Source: Candidatus Hydrogenedentota bacterium
Lineage (GTDB): Bacteria; Hydrogenedentota; Hydrogenedentia; Hydrogenedentales; SLHB01
Direction of reading: 5' to 3'
Length of the DNA stretch: 64,000 nt
Assembly (NCBI GenBank): GCA_020849535.1
Contig: JADLGB010000126.1
Span: 1 to 64,000, forward strand
Made by a program: the position numbers and the translations under genes. The notes under the pieces were generated by a model. That model ran no database searches, was not told the origin of the DNA, and saw only the letters and a program-made list of their open reading frames with translations. Below, one piece after another: positions 24,468 through 32,560 of the stretch; position 1 is the stretch's first letter; the number at the start of each line of letters is the position of its first letter.

Positions 24468-25403
24468 ATGCGACGTCAGCACGCTTTCACGTTGATCGAA
24501 CTGCTGGTCACAATCGCGATTATCGCAATCCTGGCCATGCTCCTGCTCTCCGTGCTCGCCCGTGCCCGCGAATCCGCGCGACGCGCCAGTTGCGCCAACA
24601 ATCTCAAACAACTCGGGCTAACCTTCACCATGTACGCCAGTGAAACCCCAAGCCACACGTTCCCACCCAACACCTACGCATACGGCGACGACACCGGCCC
24701 GCATGGGTGTCCCGAGTTCGATTTCTTCTTTCAGGGCGATACCGTGTATCCGGAATACCTTGCAGACATCAACGTGCTCTTGTGCCCCTCGAGTGAGAAT
24801 TACGCGAGTGATATCGCTTCCGGCGTATTCAACTGCAAGTTGGACCGCACCAAGATTTGCCCTTGCCGGTTTGGTAGACGCTCTTATATATATGTATCGT
24901 GGGTCACAACACCGGAACTCTTCGTTCGGCATGGCGCCGATCCAAACGACCCACACTTCCAAATCGGCGACCTCGACCAGACCGCGGACACGTTGCTGCA
25001 TGATCTCCTTATCTCTGCGTCGATGGATGTAGCGGCTCACCGCGCGATGGTCGACCGCGATATTCCGTATAGCGAGTACACCCCCGGGGATCCACGCGTG
25101 ATGTATCGAGTGCGCGAGGGAATCGAGCGATTCTTCATCACCGACATCAATGCCCCCGCATCGTCGGCAAGATTCGAAACGTCAATCCCGGTGACGTTTG
25201 ACGAGCTTCGTACCGGATGGCGCACTAAGACCTCCAAAATGAACCATATTCCCGGCGGCTGCAATGTGCTTTACATGGATGGCCACGTCTCGTTCGTCAC
25301 GTATCCCGGCACATGGCCCGTAGTGCCTGCCATGACCGTCTTCATGGGTTTCTGGTATCCGCTATGGGAGATGTACCTCGTGTCCGGCAACCCGTATCCG
25401 TGA
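24468..25403 (+). CDS. Prepilin-type protein with H-X10-DG signature, paralogue 2
   Basis: A 311-residue protein with the prepilin signal [14 protein letters not shown]; alanine, not glycine, precedes the cleavage site in [11 protein letters not shown], which is unusual. The hydrophobic helix is followed by [19 protein letters not shown]. The motifs [32 protein letters not shown] and [14 protein letters not shown] are shared with the proteins at 641 and 57763. GAGGGGAG lies upstream of the ATG. It stands alone. It is presumably assembled by the same secretion or pilus machine; if the alanine really blocks the peptidase, it would remain membrane-anchored. Confidence 0.88.
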   Translation: MRRQHAFTLIELLVTIAIIAILAMLLLSVLARARESARRASCANNLKQLGLTFTMYASETPSHTFPPNTYAYGDDTGPHGCPEFDFFFQGDTVYPEYLADINVLLCPSSENYASDIASGVFNCKLDRTKICPCRFGRRSYIYVSWVTTPELFVRHGADPNDPHFQIGDLDQTADTLLHDLLISASMDVAAHRAMVDRDIPYSEYTPGDPRVMYRVREGIERFFITDINAPASSARFETSIPVTFDELRTGWRTKTSKMNHIPGGCNVLYMDGHVSFVTYPGTWPVVPAMTVFMGFWYPLWEMYLVSGNPYP

Positions 25404-25523
25404 CGCTCGCTATCGGGGGGCGTTTCGCGGTTGATGGCATGGGTCACTCCTTTTCGCGGGCATTGGGCTTCGAGGGACGTAAGGGACTGAAGGGACCAAA
25501 AGGCTCGTGAATAGTTGGGGTGT

Positions 25524-26102
25524 TCATGAGCGTTTGTCCTTTTTGTGGCGTTGGTTGTCGCGTTCGGCGAGGCGGGCGCGGGTCATGCGTTCGCGCAGGC
25601 CGCCCTCCTTGAGGAAATCCTGTTCGAGTCGGCGGATCTGCTGGTCGAGGAGATAGGTGGTCAGCTTGATCAGCCCGATGATGGAGTTGGCACAGATGGC
25701 CGGATCGGGATGCTCGACGGCGTTGCGGAAGGTTTCGTAATCGGCGCCGGACGTGCGGTTGAGTTCACGCAATCGGGCGGTGTAGGGGTGGTCGCGCGGC
25801 CATTCTTCAAGATTGCGGACGCGCAGGAAATCGCGGTAGTCGGCCAGGAGTTCCGCGAGGCTGGCGCGGGCGACATTGGTCAGCTTAACTTCGGTTTCCT
25901 TAGATGTGCCTGAGGCCACGCTGCCTTCGATGATGTTCTGCTTGCCGGAACGGGCGGCCTGGATCATCTGGTCGCGGGTGCGGTCGAATTTGTCGAGATA
26001 GTGGTCACAGAAACGCACGGTCGCGTCATAGACGATCTCGGCTTTCTGGTAAGAAAGCAGACCGGCATACCCGCCGTGGGGTGGAATGAAGCGTTCAGGC
26101 AT
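25524..26102 (-). CDS. Four-helix-bundle protein (23S rRNA IVP-like)
   Basis: The ATG at 26102 follows AAAGGAA and gives 192 residues. It is highly helical: YQKAEIVYDATVRFCDHYLD, RTRDQMIQAARSGKQNIIEG, ETEVKLTNVARASLAELLAD and a C-terminal helix IGLIKLTTYLLDQQIRRLEQ. The segment QMIQAARSGKQNIIEG is the signature of the family encoded inside 23S rRNA intervening sequences and as free-standing genes. The function is unknown; an RNA-binding role has been proposed. Repeats of the GGGAC-GAAGGGAC type lie on both sides (25480-25508 and 26110-26205), with GGGACGTAAGG occurring once on each side in opposite orientation. Confidence 0.85.
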   Translation of the reverse strand: MPERFIPPHGGYAGLLSYQKAEIVYDATVRFCDHYLDKFDRTRDQMIQAARSGKQNIIEGSVASGTSKETEVKLTNVARASLAELLADYRDFLRVRNLEEWPRDHPYTARLRELNRTSGADYETFRNAVEHPDPAICANSIIGLIKLTTYLLDQQIRRLEQDFLKEGGLRERMTRARLAERDNQRHKKDKRS

Positions 26103-26213
26103 GGCGGGTTCCTTTGAAGGGACTGAAGGGACGACAGGGACCAAAGGCATCAAATGGAAAATACGGCCTTTGACGATTCCTTACGTCCCTTTTGTCCTTT
26201 CGGTCGTTTCCTC

Positions 26214-26354
26214 TCATTGCTCCTGTGCTCCCGTCCAGTAGCGTTCGTAAGTTGTGCGGATGTTATGGCGGCGGCAGAACGCCGAGTCCGCCGGGTCGAT
26301 CCAGTCGCCGAGCACGCCAGATGCGTACACGATCTGTTCCAAGTCTTGAAGCAT
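26214..26354 (-). CDS. Small conserved-looking ORF upstream of the four-helix-bundle gene
   Basis: This 46-residue reading frame starts with ATG at 26354 behind AGAGGGA and ends with TGA at 26214. The peptide begins MLQDLEQIVYASGVLGDWI and continues with DPADSAFCRRHNIRTTYERY. It has a balanced composition and acidic/aromatic spacing, quite unlike the low-complexity antisense frames around it. No family is recognised. It lies 111 bp upstream of the four-helix-bundle gene on the same strand, so the two may form one element. It could equally be a fragment of a longer lost gene. Confidence 0.45.
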   Translation of the reverse strand: MLQDLEQIVYASGVLGDWIDPADSAFCRRHNIRTTYERYWTGAQEQ

Positions 26355-26991
26355 AACATTATTCCCTCTACGACAACTGTTATGCGGCCTTTAGCCATAC
26401 GCAGCATTCTACTCCGTGCATGGATTCGAATTCTCTGGACCGCGCAACACCGCACTCGACGAACCGCCGGGTAGAAAAACCGGGGACCAATCGCCAGCAG
26501 AAGAACGGCATACAGGTTGGCCTCGTGGTCTTGGTTAAGTTGGCATGGAACAGAAAGTGGGCAGAGAACTATGCCCTCACCATCCAGGCAATTGCCGATC
26601 ATCTGAGTATCCGGTGCTCTCACTTGGCTTGCCACGCTGTCCCCGCTTTCGCGAGGATGACGGGGGCGTGACGTTCCCAGGCTGGACATCCGTATTCGAA
26701 TCGAAGCGGCACCCTCCGGGCCCATGTTCAGCTTCTGTTAGTAACGCCGGTTGGACACTTCGCGTGTTTGCTCGCTTTGAGCAGTTGAAACACTTGGGGC
26801 TGGGCGGCTCTGTTGATGCTCCACGGCAGGGGCTTTGGTTTAAGTGCTTATTTGAAAATGCGTTAGGTGGCTTCTCCCGAAAGCCACCCACCGCGCCGGA
26901 ATGGTAATGCGCGGTGCCCTGCCCTTGGGGAAGAGTTGTGGATAACCTGTGGAGAATCCCGGCGCGGTGTGGATAACTCCGGGCTTCTCCG
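26355..26991. other. Gap ending in two DnaA-box-like sites
   Basis: I see no gene in these 640 bp. Near the right end, TGTGGATAA occurs perfectly at 26937-26945 and 26968-26976, the reverse complement of the DnaA box, with a partial CTGTGGAG between them. The sites lie within 60 bp of the 3' end of the PilT-like gene. Confidence 0.4.
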
Positions 26992-28512
26992 CTACTTCAA
27001 CTGCCCCATGTGCGCGGATTTGATCGAGTCGAGGCGCGGCACCGAGTAGGTGCCGATGATCATCTGATCGAGAATACTCTGGTCGGTGCACCAGATGTGG
27101 GCATTCTCGAGCGTGATCTTCCCCTCTTTGTACATCCGGTACATGTAACTTTCGAAGAGGAAGGAGTGGGACACGGTCTGCTGCATGCCGATGCGGATCC
27201 CGTCGGTGTCGCCTTCCACGATGGCGTCGTTCAACGGCTTGATGTCGTTGAAGAGGACTTCGAGCGCCGGGAGACGCCCTCCGCCAATCTTGGGGACCAA
27301 TCGCTGGCAGATCACGCAACGCAAGCAGTCGCGAATCTGGAGTTTGACGAGGTCGCGTTCAATCGGTGCGAAGAAACTCACGATGCGGTTGATGACCTCG
27401 TACGCGCAGTTCGAGTGGAGCGTACTGATGACCAGGTGCCCCGTCGCGGCGGCGCTGATGGCGGAGCGAATCGTGTCCGGGTCGCGCATCTCGCCGATGA
27501 CGATGATGTCCGGGTCGTGACGCAGAGCGCCCGTTACCGCATCGAAGAACGTCGGGGTGTCCGTTCCGGTATTGCGTTGGGACATCATCGACTTCTTGTT
27601 GTGGTGCACGTATTCGACGGGGTTCTCGATCGTGAGAATGTGCGATGTGTGGTGCGAATTGAAGTAGTCGACCAGCGCCGCCACGGTCGTGGACTTACCG
27701 CTACCCGTCATGCCCACCAGGAGGATCAGTCCGTGGTGATAGCTCGTCAGCGACTCCATCAGATCGATGGGAATGTGCAGGTCTTCGAATGAGGGGATCA
27801 CTTCCGGCAGGTAGCGGAAGGTGCAGTGCGGCGCGCCCGCCTTGATGAAACACGACACACGCGAATACCCAAGGCCCGACTGGTGATAGTTGAAGCTGGC
27901 CTGCTTCTTCTCATTAAACTCGTTCCAGTCCTTGTCGGAGGCAATCTCGCGAATCAGCGCGTTGATCTGGGTGGCTGAAAGCGGCGGCAGGATGTCTGAA
28001 GTCCGCATTTCGCCGTCCACCCGGAATAGCGGAGGCTCGCCCGCGCACAAGTGCACGTCGCTCGCCTTGTATTCGACCATCGCCTTGAAAAGGAGTTCGG
28101 CGCTGATGTGCTCGATGCGATGCTTCTCGCCGTGAATGTGCCACACCTCGGGCAGAACGACCAAGGTGGAATAGGCATCCAGTGCGGCGAGACCCTTCTC
28201 CTTATCTTTCGCGTCTGGAGCGGGGCAGCAGAGAATGTGCCAGCCGTCCTCTTCCAGCAGGCAGCAATTGCCCCCCGATTCGGCGGCGACTTTGTTCATG
28301 CAGTCCAGCGCGTAGCCCTTGGCGCGGGCGCGAATCCGGAATGAATCCCAGGTGGCATCGAAGTCGGAGCGCTCGGCGGTCAATTCCATGGTCATGGCCC
28401 GTGCGACGATCTTGCGCGGGTGACCTTCCTTCTCGACCAGTTCCTTTTCCGCAATGGCGATGACGTCTCGTGCGCTCTTCTGACGGCCCGTACCCAGGAT
28501 GAATTCCGGCAT
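26992..28512 (-). CDS. PilT/GspE-type secretion ATPase with N-terminal extension
   Basis: A 506-residue AAA-type ATPase. PilT-like features: ASDVHLCAGEPPLFRVDGEM (150-169), Walker A GMTGSGKST (267-275), Asp box near 296-300, Walker B HDPDIIVIGEMRD (332-344) and His box HLVISTLHSN (359-368). Typical PilT has about 350 residues. Here the first ~135 residues form an extra cysteine-containing domain (GGNCCLLEEDGWHILCCPAP) that I do not recognise. It powers extension or retraction of pilus-like fibres or secretion from the cytoplasmic face. The start is preceded by GGGAGGGG. No pilus genes adjoin it; the GspF-like protein at 1899 is the only platform protein in view. Confidence 0.92.
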   Translation of the reverse strand: MPEFILGTGRQKSARDVIAIAEKELVEKEGHPRKIVARAMTMELTAERSDFDATWDSFRIRARAKGYALDCMNKVAAESGGNCCLLEEDGWHILCCPAPDAKDKEKGLAALDAYSTLVVLPEVWHIHGEKHRIEHISAELLFKAMVEYKASDVHLCAGEPPLFRVDGEMRTSDILPPLSATQINALIREIASDKDWNEFNEKKQASFNYHQSGLGYSRVSCFIKAGAPHCTFRYLPEVIPSFEDLHIPIDLMESLTSYHHGLILLVGMTGSGKSTTVAALVDYFNSHHTSHILTIENPVEYVHHNKKSMMSQRNTGTDTPTFFDAVTGALRHDPDIIVIGEMRDPDTIRSAISAAATGHLVISTLHSNCAYEVINRIVSFFAPIERDLVKLQIRDCLRCVICQRLVPKIGGGRLPALEVLFNDIKPLNDAIVEGDTDGIRIGMQQTVSHSFLFESYMYRMYKEGKITLENAHIWCTDQSILDQMIIGTYSVPRLDSIKSAHMGQLK

Positions 28513-28595
28513 GGTTCCCCTCCCTCTCCCGGCGCCTCAAGGCGCCGCTGGCACCCCGCTCATCTACGCGTACGCAGTTCCCCCTGCGCGATGCA

Positions 28596-28624
28596 ATCAT
28601 ACGCGAACCATGCGGTCCCGGCAA
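28596..28624 (-). promoter_or_regulatory. Predicted promoter of the PilT-like gene
   Basis: On the minus strand TTGCCG (28619-28624) and TATGAT (28596-28601) are 17 bp apart, about 85 bp upstream of the ATG at 28512. It is positioned between the two minus-strand genes, so the ATPase is probably transcribed separately from the transglycosylase gene upstream. Confidence 0.5.
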
Positions 28625-28659
28625 AGCGCGCCGCCTGGCCGTGTGTGGCATTCATGGCA

Positions 28660-31329
28660 TCACGGAACGTGAATCGTGACTTCCTCTCCAATCTTCAGAA
28701 TATGGTTCTTGGACCAGTTGTTCCATTTGAAGAGGTCGCCGGTGGAGACGCCATACTTCTTGGCGATACTGGACGGGCTCTGGCCCGCGGAAGTCTTGTG
28801 TACAATCGTCTTGGACGCTTTCTCAGCCTTGCTGGCAGAAGCGTCCGCCTTCCCGCTAACCTTCAATTCCTGGCCAACTTGGAGCACGTCGTTCTTGGAC
28901 AGACCATTGAGGGCCAGCAACGTTTTCGTGGACATGCCATACTTCTGCGCGATGGCGGATGCCGTTTCGCCCTTGGCGACCTTGTGTACCGTCGGCGCGA
29001 CACTAGCTTCAGACGGGGCGTTGGATGCCGCCGCTTCGCCCGAAACCTTCAGTTCCTGGCCCGCCTTGAGCACGGAATCCTTCGACAGACGGTTCATTGC
29101 CAACAGCGCGTCCACATCCATGCCGTACTTGGCGGCGATAGTCCAGGCACTTTCGCCCTTGTCAACGGTGTGTGTCGCCGATGCCTCCGCCTGAGGACTT
29201 GCAGTCGCAGCAGCAGGGGCTGAGCCCTCTCCAATGGCACACTTCTGCCCGATCTGAAGGACCGAACTCTTGGTGAGGTTGTTCATCCGGAGAAAATCGT
29301 TTGTGCTCATTCCATACTTGGCGGCGATTGTGGACGCAGTTTCTCCCGAAGAAACCGTGTGCGTTTTCTTCGTGGTCTCCGCAGCCGGCGCTGGGGCCTG
29401 CTCCGGAGCTGGCGCCTCTGGCTGAACGCGCTCAGGCGCCGTGCTTTTGGCCACTTCCACCCGTTCAGCAGGAGCGCTCCCGGCAGGTGGATACAGGACC
29501 AACTCGTCGCCCGCCCGGATGATTGATTTCTTGGTCAAATTGTTCCATGCGAGCAACTGGTCCAGCGTCACTCCATAGTTCTGCGCAATCTTCGAGGGGA
29601 ACTCGCCTGGTTTCACGCGGTGAACTTGCTTCTCGCCCTTGGGACCCTCCGCCACATTCGGGGAGGTCTGGGACGAACCCACAATCAGTGACTCGCCCAC
29701 GTGAATCCGGGCGTGCCGGTCCAGCTTGTTCCAGGCCTGTAAATCGCTCAGCGATACGTCGTAGGCGCGCGCGATCTCAAAGAGCGTGTCGCCTCGCTTG
29801 ACCCGGTACGTCTTGGGCTCGGCCGGTTGCGATGGCGCAGCCGCTTCGACGATGGACTCCTGAGAGGTGCCCTTCACGGCTTCCCGTTCAGCGGGTTCCT
29901 CCACTTGGGGAATCTGGTCCTCGCCCCGCCCGGGAATCACCAGTTTGCGCCCCACGGAGAGCTTGCTCGCGGAGCGGATGCGGTTTGCGTCCATCAACTC
30001 CTTCGACGAGATACCGTACTTGCGCGCGATACCGGAGGGAGTTTCCCCCCGCCGTACGATGTGCGTTCCCGAACCGCTGCTCGCGTAGGTTGCGCGCTTG
30101 GGCTGCTTGTACAGCGTGTCCAGGGCGGCCAGCATACGGCTGTTTGCCTCGGCAGGCACGGCCAAGGAATGTTCGCCGCTGGCCGGCGTTACCCCCTTGA
30201 CGAGGTCCGGGTTCAAACGCTTCAACGTGCCCGACGGGAGGCCGGCTTCCTTGTCCAGCATGGCCAGCGAGTAGGAACCCCTCACGGGCACACGGAGAAT
30301 CTCCTCCATGGGCGATGGATTCCGTTTGAAACCGTAGCGTTCCGGATTCTTTCCAACCAGGACACTTGCCAAGAGTTTTGGGTAGAACTTCTTGGTTTCT
30401 TCCTTCATGTGATTGGACGCGGGAGGTGTTTCCATCAGCTTCCACAGGTCGCGCTCGCCGCCATTCATGGCGATGGACCTGCTGATGCCCCCTTCGCCCA
30501 TGTTGTACGAAGAGATGGCGAGCGGCCAGTCCCCACCGAACATGGTATTCAGGTCCGTCAAATACCGGATTGCGGCATGCGTGGCTTTTTGCCAGTCCCG
30601 TCGTTCATCGACGTAATTGTCCACACGCAGCCCGTACCGGGTACCCGTGGCCCTCATGAACTGCCACATGCCCACCGCCCCCGCGCGAGAGGTCACGCTG
30701 GGGTGAAACTGGCTTTCCACCATCGCCAGCCAGACAAGGTCCTTGGGCAGCCCGGCCTTTTCCAATTCCTGCTCGATATAAGGGCGATACTTGTAGCTTC
30801 GGTCCAGTCCCCCCTGGAAGTTCTTGGGGTATAGCTTCTGGATTTCCTCGATTTCCTTGATGACTCGTTCGTTGATGAATCCCTTTGAGAAGAGTTCGCC
30901 GCCGGTTGCTCTTTGATTGAGATTGTCGTCATTGAACTCGCCCGCCCCGCTCCGCTCAAAAAGGTCCGCGGTTTCGGAAGAAGAATCCAGGATGCGCTCA
31001 AACTCGGTCCGCAACCCGTAGAAAACCGCCGGATCCAGGTCGGCCTCAATCATGAGTTGCAGCATCGTGTTGTAATGGCGCAGGGCCTCCTTCTGGTCGC
31101 CCCGTTCCTGGGCCTCATTGGCCTTGCGGAATGCCTCGTCGGCTGCTTTCAATAGGTCGGTTGCGGGCCGCGCCGCGACCGCGGGCTCCAGTTCCTGTTC
31201 CCCAACGCGGGCAACTGGGACCGGCGTGAATTGGTGGGTCTGTTCGGTGGGCGTTGTTGAGCACCCGAAAGCGAGTGTCAAGCCGAAAGCGGCAGCGCCA
31301 TAGGCTGCCCATGAAAGATGTTTTCGCAC
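28660..31329 (-). CDS. MltD-like lytic transglycosylase with seven LysM domains
   Basis: This 889-residue secreted protein begins with GTG and a lipoprotein-like signal ending LAFGC-S. The SLT domain (about 190-310) has the catalytic glutamate in AMVESQFHPSVTSRAGAVGMW and the substrate motif LAISSYNMGEGG. Seven LysM repeats follow from about residue 422 to the end, each with a [VR]-x-[KRS]-G-[ED] start and an N-x-L motif, separated by Ala/Pro/Glu linkers. Usual MltD has two or three LysM. The enzyme cleaves peptidoglycan glycan strands to 1,6-anhydro ends. So many LysM copies imply tight wall binding, possibly at a site of secretin or pilus assembly. Its promoter is at 31395-31423. Confidence 0.92.
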   Translation of the reverse strand: MRKHLSWAAYGAAAFGLTLAFGCSTTPTEQTHQFTPVPVARVGEQELEPAVAARPATDLLKAADEAFRKANEAQERGDQKEALRHYNTMLQLMIEADLDPAVFYGLRTEFERILDSSSETADLFERSGAGEFNDDNLNQRATGGELFSKGFINERVIKEIEEIQKLYPKNFQGGLDRSYKYRPYIEQELEKAGLPKDLVWLAMVESQFHPSVTSRAGAVGMWQFMRATGTRYGLRVDNYVDERRDWQKATHAAIRYLTDLNTMFGGDWPLAISSYNMGEGGISRSIAMNGGERDLWKLMETPPASNHMKEETKKFYPKLLASVLVGKNPERYGFKRNPSPMEEILRVPVRGSYSLAMLDKEAGLPSGTLKRLNPDLVKGVTPASGEHSLAVPAEANSRMLAALDTLYKQPKRATYASSGSGTHIVRRGETPSGIARKYGISSKELMDANRIRSASKLSVGRKLVIPGRGEDQIPQVEEPAEREAVKGTSQESIVEAAAPSQPAEPKTYRVKRGDTLFEIARAYDVSLSDLQAWNKLDRHARIHVGESLIVGSSQTSPNVAEGPKGEKQVHRVKPGEFPSKIAQNYGVTLDQLLAWNNLTKKSIIRAGDELVLYPPAGSAPAERVEVAKSTAPERVQPEAPAPEQAPAPAAETTKKTHTVSSGETASTIAAKYGMSTNDFLRMNNLTKSSVLQIGQKCAIGEGSAPAAATASPQAEASATHTVDKGESAWTIAAKYGMDVDALLAMNRLSKDSVLKAGQELKVSGEAAASNAPSEASVAPTVHKVAKGETASAIAQKYGMSTKTLLALNGLSKNDVLQVGQELKVSGKADASASKAEKASKTIVHKTSAGQSPSSIAKKYGVSTGDLFKWNNWSKNHILKIGEEVTIHVP

Positions 31330-31394
31330 TTGGCAGCGTTCTCCTGTGCTTGGAGTTGCCTACCGGCAACGGCTTCGGTCCCTCTTGATTTGAC

Positions 31395-31423
31395 AGTTTA
31401 GACAACTATAGGTTGAGTGTCAA
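31395..31423 (-). promoter_or_regulatory. Strong predicted promoter of the lytic transglycosylase gene
   Basis: Read on the minus strand, TTGACA (31418-31423) and TAAACT (31395-31400) are 17 bp apart. The -35 is consensus. The start codon is about 65 bp downstream. The rest of the 223-bp gap up to 31552 shows no gene. Confidence 0.6.
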
Positions 31424-31552
31424 GAGTAGATTCCGCAAGATGTTGCGTTTTTCGTGGTTTTCACCACGCAATAGGACACCCCTTTACTTGACTGATTTTC
31501 CTGAGAATGGTCCCCCAGGGGTCCGATCCGGAAACTCCCCTCGGCATTTCGA

Positions 31553-32419
31553 TTACTTCGGCGCTTTGATTCGGAAGATGTTGGACACCCCCTCGCCCAT
31601 GGCGCGCGTATAGTATATGTAGCCTCCAATGCTCCAGCAAGGTTGGGTCTCATCCACCGGTTCGGACGTCAATTGCCGGATATTGGTGCCATCCGCATCC
31701 ATGACCCAAATATCCGCGTTTCCAGTCCGCTTCGACGAAAATACGATGCGTTTGCCGTCCGGAGAGAAGGACGGGTTCTCGTCGTCCTTGGGGTCGGTGG
31801 TCAACTGCGTCTGCATGGACCCGTCCCGGTTCATGACCCAGATGTCGTTGTTCTTGGTCCGATGGGAAACGAACGTGATCTTGGACCCATCGGGTGAGAA
31901 GCGGGGTTCGTCGCCTTCCGCGAGAACGACCGCGAGGCCGCCGGAAGGCGTATCATCCGAGAACACGACATTCATGGACCTGCGGACGAGCCCCTTCTTC
32001 TCCGCACGCGCCCAGACCATTCCCTTGCCGTTAGGCGGCACGGACGGGTATTCCTCCATGACGTCGGCCTCGGTCAACTGCAGGAACCCGGATTCCCCAG
32101 TAACGCTGGACCGGAAGATATCGCCTTTGCCCGTGCGATCGGAGCAGAATACGATGTTCTTGCTGTCAGGCGACCAGTTGGGGTAGCGGTCGTCGTAGGT
32201 GCCTTTCGTCAGTTGGAGGGTGCCGGAATCGCGGTAGCTGAACACATAGATGTTGAATTTCCCCGTCCGGTTGCTGGAAAAGGCCATCAGGTTTCCGTCG
32301 GGAGAGATCATGGGATCGGTGTCACGATAGTTCCCGGTGGTGATCTGGGTCCGGTCTTCCTGGGCAGCGCTCGACAGAGCCGCAAGCAGCACGACGATGC
32401 CTGACAACAGAACTCGCAT
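31553..32419 (-). CDS. Secreted TolB-like beta-propeller (WD40-like PD40 repeats)
   Basis: The 288-residue protein has a signal peptide (LLSGIVVLLAALSSAAQ) and about six PD40-type repeats of the form SPDG..(I/L)xFSSxRTG..DI(Y/W)VM..DG: for example ISPDGNLMAFSSNRTGKFN, FSPDGKRIVFSSKRTGNAD. GAGG precedes the ATG. TolB-like propellers in the periplasm bind Pal or substrates of the envelope. Here no tolA, tolQR or pal gene is present and the usual N-terminal TolB domain is missing, so it is a free-standing propeller of unknown role. It is followed by the transglycosylase gene on the same strand. Confidence 0.82.
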   Translation of the reverse strand: MRVLLSGIVVLLAALSSAAQEDRTQITTGNYRDTDPMISPDGNLMAFSSNRTGKFNIYVFSYRDSGTLQLTKGTYDDRYPNWSPDSKNIVFCSDRTGKGDIFRSSVTGESGFLQLTEADVMEEYPSVPPNGKGMVWARAEKKGLVRRSMNVVFSDDTPSGGLAVVLAEGDEPRFSPDGSKITFVSHRTKNNDIWVMNRDGSMQTQLTTDPKDDENPSFSPDGKRIVFSSKRTGNADIWVMDADGTNIRQLTSEPVDETQPCWSIGGYIYYTRAMGEGVSNIFRIKAPK

Positions 32420-32560
32420 ACTTTAATCCTCACTCTTTTCCGTCACAGCCCCGCCAACACGCTAGCAAGGTTGGCTTCCAGATTCAACCGGGCCGGTCCT
32501 GGACTTTGCGGCCATGATTGCGGAGCCGCCCCATGAGACGAGCCCCGTCGTGCACCGGAC

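Noticed and set aside
23942..24469. 175-residue minus-strand frame
   Set aside because: It lies over a three-hairpin repeat and the promoter of the second prepilin; no ribosome-binding site or family.
26220..26480. Possible tRNA in the gap after the four-helix-bundle gene
   Set aside because: A TTCGAAT stretch near 26425 suggested a T-arm, but no acceptor stem or anticodon arm could be built.
26150..26725. 191-residue minus-strand frame
   Set aside because: Low-quality composition and it overlaps the small ORF at 26214 in another frame; that small ORF looks more like a real protein.
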